Shown piece by piece: positions 26,970 through 35,260 of a stretch of 64,000 bases of DNA. The stretch covers positions 1,736,001 through 1,800,000 of the forward strand of contig NZ_AKGD01000001.1 in NCBI RefSeq assembly GCF_000271305.1, in the 5' to 3' direction. The DNA comes from Hydrocarboniphaga effusa AP103. Its GTDB lineage: Bacteria; Pseudomonadota; Gammaproteobacteria; Nevskiales; Nevskiaceae. The position numbers and the translations under genes are program-made. Position 1 is the stretch's first letter; each line of letters begins with the position of its first letter. A model generated the notes under the pieces. It did not search any database and was not told where the DNA came from. It saw nothing but the letters and a program-made list of their open reading frames with translations.

Positions 26970-26997
26970 TTGAAGTCGGCCCGGCGCGGAGTATCCT
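26970..26997 (+). promoter_or_regulatory. sigma-70 promoter for the his genes
   Basis: TTGAAG, 16-base spacer, TATCCT. Predicted start of transcription is near 27004, about 40 bases before the hisB ATG. The leader is too short for a histidine attenuator peptide. Confidence 0.5.
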
Positions 26998-27041
26998 GTG
27001 CGCCCTTTTCGTACCCGCTCGTCATCGGACAGCCGTTGGGA

Positions 27042-27635
27042 ATGCCAGCCCGCACCGCCAGCATCAGTCGCGACACCCGCGAAACGCAGATCCAGGTGTC
27101 GATCAATCTCGACGGCAGCGGCCGCTCGGAACTCGACACCGGCGTTCCGTTCTTCGACCACATGCTCGACCAGGTCGCCCGCCACGGGCTCATCGACCTG
27201 AGCATCAAGGCGGTCGGCGATCTGCATATCGATGCGCACCACACGGTCGAGGACGTCGGCATCACGCTCGGCCAGGCGCTCGACAAGGCGCTCGGAGACA
27301 AGCGCGGCGTGCGCCGTTACGGCCACGCCTACGTTCCGCTCGACGAAGCGCTCGCGCGTGTCGTCGTCGATCTGTCGGGGCGTCCGGGCCTGACCTATAA
27401 CGTGGAGTTTCCGCGTTCGATGATCGGCACGTTCGACGTCGATCTGCTCAGCGAGTTCTTCCACGGCCTGGTCAACCACGCCAGGATCACGCTGCACATC
27501 GACTCGCTGCGCGGCGTCAACGCGCACCACGTCGCCGAAACCTGCTTCAAAGCCTTTGGCCGCGCCCTGCGCGCGGCGGTGGAAATGGATCCGCGTGCCG
27601 CGGACGCCATGCCATCGACCAAAGGCAGCCTCTAA
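27042..27635 (+). CDS. hisB: imidazoleglycerol-phosphate dehydratase
   Basis: 197-residue HisB dehydratase, without the phosphatase domain that E. coli HisB carries. The metal-binding histidine clusters are present: [18 protein letters not shown] and [11 protein letters not shown] in the first half, [14 protein letters not shown] and [17 protein letters not shown] in the second. A separate histidinol-phosphatase is therefore needed elsewhere. It is first in hisB-hisH-hisA-hisF-hisE; hisG, hisD, hisC and hisI are not adjacent. Confidence 0.96.
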   Translation: MPARTASISRDTRETQIQVSINLDGSGRSELDTGVPFFDHMLDQVARHGLIDLSIKAVGDLHIDAHHTVEDVGITLGQALDKALGDKRGVRRYGHAYVPLDEALARVVVDLSGRPGLTYNVEFPRSMIGTFDVDLLSEFFHGLVNHARITLHIDSLRGVNAHHVAETCFKAFGRALRAAVEMDPRAADAMPSTKGSL

Positions 27636-27664
27636 ATACTCCCTCATCGTTTTTCCGAGCGCGC

Positions 27665-28306
27665 ATGGCCAGCATTGGCGTCATCGATTACGGGATGGGC
27701 AATCTGCATTCGCTGGGCAAGTCGCTCGAACGCGTCGCCGACAACCAGCGTATCGAGATTTCCTATGATCCCGAGAAGCTGCTCAAGTGCGACCGGCTGG
27801 TGCTGCCGGGCGTGGGCGGCGTGCTCTGCTGCATGAACGAGCTGCGTCGTCTGGAACTCAATGACCTCGTGATCGAGGCGAGCAAGAAGGTGCCGATGCT
27901 CGGCATCTGCCTCGGCATGCAGGTGATGCTCGAGCATTCGAACGAGAACGGCGGCGTCGACGCGCTGGGCTTGTTTCCGGGCAAGGTCGTGCGCTTCCCC
28001 GACCCGCCGGCCGATGCGCCCGAGCGCCTCAAGGTGCCACACATGGGCTGGAATCGCGTGCATCAGTCCAAGGCGCATCCGCTGTGGAAAGGCATTCCGG
28101 ACGACAGCTGGTTCTATTTCGTGCACAGCTATCACGCCGAGCCGAGCAACCCCGAGCACACGCTCGGCGTGGCGGATTACGTCAGGCCGTTCGCGGCCGC
28201 CATCGCGCGCGACAATCTCGCCGCGTTCCAATTCCACCCGGAAAAGAGCCAGGGCGCCGGACTGCAGCTGCTGGCCAATTTCACCGAGTGGAACGGAGCG
28301 GCCTGA
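27665..28306 (+). CDS. hisH: imidazole glycerol phosphate synthase, glutaminase subunit
   Basis: 213-residue class I glutamine amidotransferase that supplies ammonia to HisF. The triad is visible: the nucleophile Cys in GICLGMQ (near residue 82) and the His-x-Glu pair in FQFHPEKS. The N-terminal IGVIDYGMGNLHSL is typical. It follows hisB by 29 bases. The next gap of 142 bases to hisA holds one small hairpin (28335-28350) and nothing else recognisable. Confidence 0.96.
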   Translation: MASIGVIDYGMGNLHSLGKSLERVADNQRIEISYDPEKLLKCDRLVLPGVGGVLCCMNELRRLELNDLVIEASKKVPMLGICLGMQVMLEHSNENGGVDALGLFPGKVVRFPDPPADAPERLKVPHMGWNRVHQSKAHPLWKGIPDDSWFYFVHSYHAEPSNPEHTLGVADYVRPFAAAIARDNLAAFQFHPEKSQGAGLQLLANFTEWNGAA

Positions 28307-28448
28307 GGCCCCACCCGCAGATGGCTTGCCAAGCGCCGCACGGATGCGGCAGAGTCGAGCCATCACCCTTGGAACTTTCAACTCCGCCATCTGTCGCGAC
28401 TCATCGCGCTGATCCGCTTCCCTGCCTTCCGGCCGCTGCCCTCCTCCC

Positions 28449-29174
28449 ATGCTGTTGATACCCGCCATCGATCTCAAGAACGGCCATTGCGTGCGACTTC
28501 GCCAGGGCCGCATGGATGACGTCACCATCTTTTCCGAAGACCCCGTGAGCGTCGCCCAGCGCTGGGCCGACGAAGGGGCCGAACGCATTCACATCGTCGA
28601 CCTCGATGGCGCCGTCAAGGGCCAGCCGGTCAACCTCAAGGTGGTCGAGGCGATCGCCGCAGCGGTCGACGTGCCGGTACAGATCGGCGGCGGCATTCGC
28701 GACGAAGAAACGATCCAGCGGTATCTCAACGCCGGCGCGGCCTACGTGATCATTGGCACCAAGGCCATCAACACGCCGCACTTCCTGCGCGACGTCTGCC
28801 TCGAGTATCCGCGCCACATCATCGTGAGCCTCGATGCGAAGGACGGCCGCCTCGCCCTCAACGGCTGGGCCAAGGTCACCCATTTCGACGCCATCGAAGC
28901 CGCGCAGCACTGCGAGCGCGACGGCGTCGAGGCGATCGTCTACACCGACATCAGCCGCGACGGCATGATGGCCGGCTTCAACGTCGAATCCACGCGCGCG
29001 CTCGCCCAGTCCGTGAAGACGCCTGTGTTCGCGAGCGGCGGCGTTTCCACGCTCGATGACATCCGCAAGCTCAGGGAAATCGAAGGCGATGGCGTGGTCG
29101 GCGCGGTGATCGGCCGTGCCCTCTACGAAGGCGGCTTCTCGCTTGCGGATGCCGTGAAGATCGCCAAAAGCTGA
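28449..29174 (+). CDS. hisA: ProFAR isomerase
   Basis: 241-residue TIM-barrel isomerase of histidine synthesis. The catalytic aspartates are in LLIPAIDLKNG (Asp8) and VYTDISRDGM; phosphate-binding loops are at PVQIGGGIRDEETI and PVFASGGVSTLDD. Downstream, between hisA and hisF, lies the 119-base inverted-repeat element (29178-29296). Confidence 0.96.
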   Translation: MLLIPAIDLKNGHCVRLRQGRMDDVTIFSEDPVSVAQRWADEGAERIHIVDLDGAVKGQPVNLKVVEAIAAAVDVPVQIGGGIRDEETIQRYLNAGAAYVIIGTKAINTPHFLRDVCLEYPRHIIVSLDAKDGRLALNGWAKVTHFDAIEAAQHCERDGVEAIVYTDISRDGMMAGFNVESTRALAQSVKTPVFASGGVSTLDDIRKLREIEGDGVVGAVIGRALYEGGFSLADAVKIAKS

Positions 29175-29177
29175 GAT

Positions 29178-29296
29178 GCCGGGAGACGGGGAACGGGAGA
29201 CGGGAGACGAACACGGCACGCTCGAAGGCTTCGAGCATCGTTCGCAAACCCGAGCCTGCTTTTACGTCTCCCGTCTCCCGTTCCCCGTCTCCCGGC
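29178..29296. repeat. perfect 32-bp inverted repeat element in front of hisF
   Basis: The left arm 29178-29209 and right arm 29265-29296 are exact reverse complements over 32 bases and are built of GGGAGACGG-like units. The 55-base centre carries its own perfect hairpin GCTCGAA-GGC-TTCGAGC (29220-29236). The element ends eight bases before the hisF ATG. A third copy, differing by one base, is at 45035-45066. It resembles the short dispersed intergenic repeats of xanthomonads. Confidence 0.9.
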
Positions 29297-29304
29297 TGTA
29301 AGAC

Positions 29305-30099
29305 ATGCTCGCCAAACGCATCATCCCCTGCCTGGACATCGACCGCGGCCGCGTGGTCAAGGGCGTCAAGTTCGCCGAGATCCGCGATGCCGGCGATCCG
29401 GTCGAAGTCGCCCGTCGCTATGACGCCCAGGGCGCCGACGAACTCGTCTTCCTCGACATCACCGCGAGCGCCGAAGACCGGCCGACGCTGTTCGCGACCG
29501 TCGAAGCGGTGGCTCGCGAGATCTACATTCCGCTGACCGTCGGCGGCGGCGTGCGCACGAGCGCCGATGTTCGCGCCCTGCTCAAGGCGGGCGCGGACAA
29601 GGTCTCGATCAACACTGCGGCCGTGCAGAAGCCCGACTTCGTCACCGAAGCGGCCGAGCGCTACGGCGTGCAGTGCATCGTCGTCGCCATCGACTGCAAG
29701 CGCGTGAGCAAGAAGAAGGAACCGCCGCGCTGGGAAATCTTCACCCACGGCGGACGCAAGGCCACCGGCCTCGATGCGATCGAATGGGCCGCCAAGATGG
29801 TCGACAAAGGCGCCGGCGAGCTGCTCGTGACGAGCATGGACCGCGACGGAACCAAAGAGGGCTACGACCTCGAAGTGCTGCACGAGATCAGCAAGATCGT
29901 AACCGTGCCGGTGATCGCCTCAGGCGGCGTCGGCAATCTCGAACATCTCTACGAAGGTTTCTCGCAGGGCGGCGCCGATGCGGTGCTCGCCGCGAGCATC
30001 TTCCACTCGGGCACCTATTCGGTGAACGATGCCAAGACCTACCTCGCGAGCCGCGGCGTGCGCGTGCGTCAGGGCGATATCCGCAGCGCGGTCATCTGA
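29305..30099 (+). CDS. hisF: imidazole glycerol phosphate synthase, cyclase subunit
   Basis: 264-residue TIM-barrel cyclase that works with HisH to make IGP and AICAR. The catalytic pair is [13 protein letters not shown] (Asp11) and [16 protein letters not shown] (about Asp130). The ribosome binding site is poor (TAAGAC just before ATG), because the repeat element ends eight bases upstream. A stem formed by the repeat could therefore affect translation. Confidence 0.96.
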   Translation: MLAKRIIPCLDIDRGRVVKGVKFAEIRDAGDPVEVARRYDAQGADELVFLDITASAEDRPTLFATVEAVAREIYIPLTVGGGVRTSADVRALLKAGADKVSINTAAVQKPDFVTEAAERYGVQCIVVAIDCKRVSKKKEPPRWEIFTHGGRKATGLDAIEWAAKMVDKGAGELLVTSMDRDGTKEGYDLEVLHEISKIVTVPVIASGGVGNLEHLYEGFSQGGADAVLAASIFHSGTYSVNDAKTYLASRGVRVRQGDIRSAVI

Positions 30100-30121
30100 C
30101 CCCGTTCGCACGCGACTCTCA

Positions 30122-30460
30122 ATGACGATCCAGACCGACCTTGGCGCCGTGCTCGACCAGCTCTACGCCACGCTGCTGTCGCGCAAGTCGGCCGACCCGG
30201 ACTCCTCGTACGCGGCCTCGCTGTACGCCAAGGGGCTCGACGTCATTCTCAAGAAGCTCGGTGAAGAGGCCACCGAAACCGTCATCGCGGCCAAGAACCA
30301 AGACCCGTCCAAGCTGGTCTATGAACTCGCCGACCTGTGGTTTCACTGCTTCGTGCTGATGGCAGAACGCGGATTGACGCCGCAACAGGTCGCAGACGAA
30401 CTGGCTCGCCGTCACGGCCGCTCGGGACTCGACGAAAAAGCCTCGCGGCCGAAAGGCTGA
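30122..30460 (+). CDS. hisE: phosphoribosyl-ATP pyrophosphatase
   Basis: 112-residue stand-alone HisE, which hydrolyses phosphoribosyl-ATP. The all-alpha MazG-like signature is visible: [14 protein letters not shown] and [14 protein letters not shown], with Glu/Asp metal ligands. In many gammaproteobacteria HisE is fused to HisI; here it is separate and no cyclohydrolase gene is adjacent. It starts 22 bases after hisF and is followed after 113 bases by tatA. Confidence 0.94.
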   Translation: MTIQTDLGAVLDQLYATLLSRKSADPDSSYAASLYAKGLDVILKKLGEEATETVIAAKNQDPSKLVYELADLWFHCFVLMAERGLTPQQVADELARRHGRSGLDEKASRPKG

Positions 30461-30573
30461 CCACGACCCGATTTCGGGACTGCACCGCAAAACAAGCTGC
30501 CGATCGGAATTGCAGGCAGAATTGCGAAGTCCAAAGATGCCGGCTACGGCCTCACACTATCAGGAGACGCATC

Positions 30574-30801
30574 ATGGGTTCATTCAGCATCTGGCATTGG
30601 CTCATCGTGCTGGCTATCGTGGTGCTCGTGTTCGGCACCAAGAAACTGCGCAATCTCGGCGGCGACCTCGGCGGCGCGATCAAGAACTTCAAGGGCGCGA
30701 TGAAGGACGGCGAGGCCGAAGCCGACAAGCATTCGGCCGAACTGATCGACCAGCACCGCGAAAGCCGCAAGAGCGAATCGCAGGAAAAGTCCGAAGTCTG
30801 A
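30574..30801 (+). CDS. tatA: Sec-independent translocase subunit TatA
   Basis: 75-residue TatA, which forms the protein-conducting part of the twin-arginine export system. It has an N-terminal transmembrane helix ([17 protein letters not shown]), an amphipathic helix starting [18 protein letters not shown], and a charged tail. CAGGAG precedes the ATG. It opens tatABC. Confidence 0.95.
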   Translation: MGSFSIWHWLIVLAIVVLVFGTKKLRNLGGDLGGAIKNFKGAMKDGEAEADKHSAELIDQHRESRKSESQEKSEV

Positions 30802-30817
30802 GCGATAGGCGACGGCC

Positions 30818-31168
30818 TTGTTCGACATCAGCTTCTCGGAGCTCGCGCTCTGCTTCGTCGTCGCCCTGGTGGTGCTGGGCCCCGAGCGCCTGCCCAAAGT
30901 CGCGCGCGCGCTCGGCCGCTGGAGCGGCCAGGCCAAGTCGTACATGCGCAACCTGACCGCCGAACTCGAGCGCGAAACCAACGTCGCCGAGATCAGGAAG
31001 CAGTTCGCCGATGCCGAGCGCACGATTCGCGAGAATCGCGACGAGGTGGAACGCTCGATCCGCGCGACCGGCGACGACGTGCGCAACAACCTCTCGCCGG
31101 AACCCGAGCACAGGCCCGCAATCTCCGAACCCGCTGCGCCCGCCAGCGACGACAAGCCCAAAAGCTGA
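30818..31168 (+). CDS. tatB: Sec-independent translocase subunit TatB
   Basis: 116-residue TatB, which with TatC forms the twin-arginine signal receptor. The TTG start gives MFDISFSELALCFVVALVVL, the normal TatB N-terminus; then LGPERLPKVARALGRW and a long charged amphipathic helix. It lies 16 bases after tatA. Confidence 0.94.
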   Translation: MFDISFSELALCFVVALVVLGPERLPKVARALGRWSGQAKSYMRNLTAELERETNVAEIRKQFADAERTIRENRDEVERSIRATGDDVRNNLSPEPEHRPAISEPAAPASDDKPKS

Positions 31169-31184
31169 TCAGAACTGACCGACG

Positions 31185-31946
31185 ATGGCCGACGCCTCCA
31201 CCGAAAACGAGTTGCCGCTGATCGGGCATCTGCTTGAGCTGCGCACCCGCTTCATTCGCATCCTGCTCGGTATCATCGTGGTGTTCGCTCCGCTGGCCTA
31301 CTTCGGCAAAGAGATCTACGCGCTGCTCGCGCATCCGCTGCTCGCGCTGCTACCGGCCGGGGCAACGATGATCGCCACCGAAGTCGCCTCGCCGTTCTTC
31401 GCCCCGATGAAGCTCGCGGGCATCCTGGCCGCGGCCGTGTCGATGCCCTGGACGCTGTACCAGGTCTGGGCCTTCGTCGCGCCGGGCCTCTACAAGAACG
31501 AGCAGCGCCTGGTGATGCCGCTGCTGGCTTCGAGCACCTTGCTGTTCTATGCAGGCATCGCCTTCGCGTACTTCCTGGTGCTGCCGGCAGTGTTTCACTT
31601 CATGGTCGGCGTGGCGCCCGACGGCGTGTCGGTGATGACCGACATCAACAAGTACCTCGATTTCGTGCTTTCGCTGTTCTTCGCCTTCGGCGTCGCGTTT
31701 GAAACACCGGTGGCAATCGTGCTGCTCGTGCTGACCGGCTTCGTCACGCCCAAGCAGCTGCGCGCCCAGCGCCAGTACGTGCTGGTCGGCGCCTTCGTGG
31801 TCGCCGCGGTGCTGACCCCTCCGGACGTACTCTCGCAGCTGCTGCTCGCGATTCCGGCCTATCTGCTGTACGAAGTCGGCATCGTCGCGGCCTCGTGGGT
31901 GGCGCCTAAGAACGACGACTCCGGCGAGTCGACCGACTTGGTCTGA
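31185..31946 (+). CDS. tatC: Sec-independent translocase subunit TatC
   Basis: 253-residue six-helix receptor for twin-arginine signal peptides. Conserved features include the N-terminal LIGHLLELRTRFIRI, the ALLAHPLLALLP loop, and YQVWAFVAPGLYKNEQR. It ends the tat operon, 15 bases from the convergent TraB/GumN gene. Confidence 0.96.
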   Translation: MADASTENELPLIGHLLELRTRFIRILLGIIVVFAPLAYFGKEIYALLAHPLLALLPAGATMIATEVASPFFAPMKLAGILAAAVSMPWTLYQVWAFVAPGLYKNEQRLVMPLLASSTLLFYAGIAFAYFLVLPAVFHFMVGVAPDGVSVMTDINKYLDFVLSLFFAFGVAFETPVAIVLLVLTGFVTPKQLRAQRQYVLVGAFVVAAVLTPPDVLSQLLLAIPAYLLYEVGIVAASWVAPKNDDSGESTDLV

Positions 31947-31961
31947 CGTTTTCTCGGCGAC

Positions 31962-32951
31962 TCAGCGTAGCGCCGCGGCTTTGGCCTTTGGCTCGCGCGT
32001 CGGCACCGCTGGCGGCCCGGCCGTGAGCGCCTTGATTTTCCAGCCGCGGGCCTCCAACAGTGCGGGCACGCCGTCGGGCCCGACCAGGTGCGCCGAGCCG
32101 ACCACGATCAGCTGGGTCTGCGGCCCGCGCAGCAAGACTTCGAGTGGTGCGACCCACGCGCGGTTGCGTTCGCCCAGCAGGTGCTCGTAGGTCAGCGGAT
32201 AGTCGCGCTTCATCTCGATCACGACCTGTTCCATGCCGGCCCGGTCGTCGTTCTGCCACTGCTTGATCAGATACGTGCTGCTGCGATCGGTCGAGCCGAG
32301 TTCGGCGACGGTCGAGGCCAGAAACTGGGCACTCAGCGGATCGCCCATCTGGGTGAACAGGCTCAGCTGCGATTCGGGCGATTCGAGCCAGCTTACCGGG
32401 CGATCGTCATTCACCGAGCGCTCGTAGAAGTACCGGTCGAGCCCGAAATCGCCGCTGATGCCCTGGGTTTGCAGCGAGAACAGTTCGAGCGACAGCGCGC
32501 AAAACCAGGCCTTGAACGGATCGCAGAGCGTCATCGGCAGTTTGGCGGCGCGTGCGCGCTGCTGCAGCTGCGTGTAAAGCTCGGGCGGGATGGTCGACTT
32601 GAGGCCGGCCGGGGCACGTGCCGCGTCGAGCATGCGCTTCTGGAAATCCGCCTCCTGCAATACCGCCGGGTCGGTTTCGAGCACCAGGCCCTCGGCGTTG
32701 GCGTAGGCCTGTTCGAGCCCCTGCGGCAACGGATACGCCGACTCGGGCAGCACGTGCACCGAGCCGATCAGGTAGTGCCGCACCGGTTTGCCGTCCGGAG
32801 CGGATTCGACGATCCACGAAAACGGAGCCGGATCGACCGGCGGCGGCGGCGCTGTCAGCGCCCAAGCTTCGCCATAAAATGAAGCGCAAGCGCCCCAAAA
32901 TAGAGCAACCACCCTGTTCGATGTGAACCGCGACGCGGCTCTATTCGGCAT
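31962..32951 (-). CDS. TraB/GumN family protein, exported
   Basis: 329-residue member of the TraB/TIKI/GumN superfamily, which includes metal-dependent proteases. Motif residues: GSVHVLP (GxxH), VLETDP, and [33 protein letters not shown] looks like a signal peptide, so the protein is probably periplasmic. ATG 32951 overlaps the end of ttcA by 11 bases. The function of bacterial members is unsettled. Confidence 0.82.
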   Translation of the reverse strand: MPNRAASRFTSNRVVALFWGACASFYGEAWALTAPPPPVDPAPFSWIVESAPDGKPVRHYLIGSVHVLPESAYPLPQGLEQAYANAEGLVLETDPAVLQEADFQKRMLDAARAPAGLKSTIPPELYTQLQQRARAAKLPMTLCDPFKAWFCALSLELFSLQTQGISGDFGLDRYFYERSVNDDRPVSWLESPESQLSLFTQMGDPLSAQFLASTVAELGSTDRSSTYLIKQWQNDDRAGMEQVVIEMKRDYPLTYEHLLGERNRAWVAPLEVLLRGPQTQLIVVGSAHLVGPDGVPALLEARGWKIKALTAGPPAVPTREPKAKAAALR

Positions 32952-33807
32952 CGGGCATGAGCCAGCGGGCCGACATCGCGCGGTCACCGCCGAGCGTGGC
33001 GAAATCGAACAGATTGCGGTCCGCGAGCTGGGACGGCGCGACGTTCGACAGCGCCTTGAAGATGGTCTCCGAACGCCCCGGATGCTCGGCCTCCCAGGCG
33101 TCCATCATGCGGCGCACCTGCTTGCGCTGCAGGTGCTCCTGCGAGCCGCAGAGATTGCACGGAATGATCGGGAACTGGCGCTCGGTCGCGTACGCGGCGA
33201 TGTCGGACTCGCGGCAATACGAAAGCGGGCGAATCACCACGTTGCGGCCGTCGTCCGACAGCAGCTTGGGCGGCATCGCCTTGAGGCTGCCGCCGAAGAA
33301 CAGGTTCAGGAAGAAGGTGGCGAGGATATCGTCGCGATGATGGCCGAGCGCGATCTTGGTGAAGCCCTGCTCCTGCGCGTACGTATAGAGCGCCCCGCGA
33401 CGCAGGCGCGAGCACAGCGAGCACAGGGTCTTGCCCTCGGGCACCACGCGCTTGACCACCGAATAGGTGTCCTGCTCGAGGATGTGGAAGGCCACGCCGC
33501 GCGAAGCGAGATATTCCGGTAACACATGCTCCGGAAAATCGGGCTGCTTCTGGTCGAGGTTGACCGCCACGAGCTCGAAACTCACGGGCGCTTTCTGCTG
33601 CAGCTGCAGCAGCATGTCGAGCATCGTATAGCTGTCCTTGCCGCCCGACAGACACACCATCACACGATCGCCGTCGACGATCATGTTGTAGTCCTGGATC
33701 GCCTGGCCGACGTTGCGGCGCAGCCGCTTGGCGAGCTTGTTGGACTCCAGCCTGGCGCGTTCGACTCGCGTTGCGCTGGGGGTGAAAACGACAGGGGTTT
33801 CGATCAC
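32941..33807 (-). CDS. ttcA: tRNA 2-thiocytidine synthetase
   Basis: 288-residue PP-loop ATPase that thiolates C32 in certain tRNAs. PP-loop SGGKDS (near residue 54), the CSLC pair and the CNLC pair supply cysteines for the 4Fe-4S cluster. It stands first in a two-gene unit with the TraB/GumN gene. The 238-base gap 33808-34045 to the next gene holds an AT-rich promoter region and an 8-bp hairpin TTGGAGCC/GGCTCCAA (33903-33928); no gene is supported there. Confidence 0.94.
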   Translation of the reverse strand: MIETPVVFTPSATRVERARLESNKLAKRLRRNVGQAIQDYNMIVDGDRVMVCLSGGKDSYTMLDMLLQLQQKAPVSFELVAVNLDQKQPDFPEHVLPEYLASRGVAFHILEQDTYSVVKRVVPEGKTLCSLCSRLRRGALYTYAQEQGFTKIALGHHRDDILATFFLNLFFGGSLKAMPPKLLSDDGRNVVIRPLSYCRESDIAAYATERQFPIIPCNLCGSQEHLQRKQVRRMMDAWEAEHPGRSETIFKALSNVAPSQLADRNLFDFATLGGDRAMSARWLMPDAE

Positions 33808-34045
33808 GGCGAGGTATTGACGACTTGAAAGCGGCTGATGAGCGCCTAGTGTAAATCCATCGCGCAGGTGCGCAAGAACGCTTCTTGCTTGATTATTTTG
33901 GGTTGGAGCCGTGACAAAAGGGCTCCAAAACTGTTCTCATAAGTAGCGTCGTCCAGCGACGGTCCGGGAATTTTTTTGCAGGTCGCTGGTCCATGCCACT
34001 CAGTTTCAACACCGTTCACCAAGAGAGTCACGCTTAATTCGTCCT

Positions 34046-34414
34046 ATGCGTTCGTCGATTTTCGATCTCCGGGTGGTGCTTCGCTGCTGCGGCCTCGTGC
34101 TGCTGGCGTCGCTCTGGCTGGCCTCGATGACGAACCTCACGATCACCAGCGTCGACCCTTCGAGCGACACCAGCAGCCCGGCCTATCTGCTCGCTGCGGC
34201 CAGCATGGTCGACGACGAGGTCGACGGTGACCTGCCCGAACCCGAAGCCGATCCGCTTTCCGATGACCTGACGTTCGACGATCACGGCGAGCACGTCGGT
34301 CCCGATCTGATGCTGCCTTGGCTGCCGCATCCCGTTTCATCGTTCGCCTCGCTATCGGGTTCGCCGATACGCGTCGACGCCTTCCTGCATCGCCCTCCGA
34401 TTCTCCTCGGCTGA
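34046..34414 (+). CDS. hypothetical exported protein ahead of carbonic anhydrase
   Basis: 122-residue frame MRSSIFDLRVVLRCCGLVLL with an N-terminal hydrophobic segment (about residues 9-28), then an acidic Pro/Asp/Glu-rich region (DDEVDGDLPEPEADPLSDD) and a Pro-rich tail. Codon choice is G/C-ending like its neighbours. No family was recognised, and there is no strong ribosome binding site. It may be the first gene of the carbonic anhydrase-SulP unit, 135 bases upstream. Confidence 0.5.
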   Translation: MRSSIFDLRVVLRCCGLVLLASLWLASMTNLTITSVDPSSDTSSPAYLLAAASMVDDEVDGDLPEPEADPLSDDLTFDDHGEHVGPDLMLPWLPHPVSSFASLSGSPIRVDAFLHRPPILLG

Positions 34415-34549
34415 GTCTGTCGCGCCGGCCCCTACAACGGCCCGGCGCCCTCGCAATTCCTGTTTTTCGAGTCCCGCGCTCTCCGGTGGACGCTTGGCCG
34501 TCCCTGCACGCGCGCGACTTCTTCAGACCCAGACTACAGAGAGAACTCC

Positions 34550-35260
34550 ATGGAACGCCTGATCAAAGGTTTCGAACAATTTCGCCGCACGGCCTTTCCT
34601 GAAAAGCGCGAGCTTTTCGAAAAGCTCGCCGGCGGGCAGACCCCGCACACGATGTTCATCACCTGCGCCGACTCCCGTGTCGCGCCGGAGCTGTTCACTT
34701 CGTCCGAGCCGGGCGACATCTTCGTCTGCCGCAACGTCGGCAACATCGTGCCTCCGTACGCCCAGTTCACCGGCGGCGTGTCGGCCGCCATCGAGTACGC
34801 GGTCGCCGCGCTCAAGGTGCAGAACATCGTCGTCTGCGGTCACTCCGACTGCGGCGCCATGAAGGCGACGCAGGATCCGTCGAAGGTCGCCTCGCTGCAG
34901 GCCGTCAGCGCCTGGCTGCGTCACTCGCATATCGCCAAGGTCGTCGTCGACGCCAATTACACCTTCCACGATCCGGCCGAGCATCTGGCCAAGATCACCG
35001 AAGAAAACGTGGTGGCCCAGCTCGATCACCTGCGCACGCATCCGTCGGTGGCGGCCAAGCTGATGGCCGGCCAGCTGCAGATTCATGGCTGGGTCTTCGA
35101 TATCGAAGCCGGCTCGATCAAAGCCTACAGCGCCAAGCAGGGCCGCTTCGTCCCACTCGAGGATTCGCTGCTCGAGACCGATGATCTCGGCACCCTGCCG
35201 CACGCCACGCCGCCGTCCCGCCTGAGCGCCAACGGCGCCACCGCCGGAGACACCCTGTGA
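34550..35260 (+). CDS. can: beta-carbonic anhydrase
   Basis: 236-residue beta-class zinc enzyme that interconverts CO2 and bicarbonate. Zinc ligands Cys39, His98 and Cys101 lie in TCADSRVAPEL and VVCGHSDCGAM, with the Asp41-Arg43 dyad. It overlaps the SulP gene (GTGA), so the pair probably couples bicarbonate transport to hydration. Confidence 0.95.
   Translation: MERLIKGFEQFRRTAFPEKRELFEKLAGGQTPHTMFITCADSRVAPELFTSSEPGDIFVCRNVGNIVPPYAQFTGGVSAAIEYAVAALKVQNIVVCGHSDCGAMKATQDPSKVASLQAVSAWLRHSHIAKVVVDANYTFHDPAEHLAKITEENVVAQLDHLRTHPSVAAKLMAGQLQIHGWVFDIEAGSIKAYSAKQGRFVPLEDSLLETDDLGTLPHATPPSRLSANGATAGDTL

Noticed and set aside
26970-27041. A 24-codon N-terminal extension of HisB from TTG
   Set aside because: The TTG is the -35 element of the predicted promoter and the extension does not match HisB.
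33846-34031. A 61-codon frame between ttcA and the acidic small protein
   Set aside because: Codon use is unlike the neighbours, no ribosome binding site, no family. Treated as non-coding.
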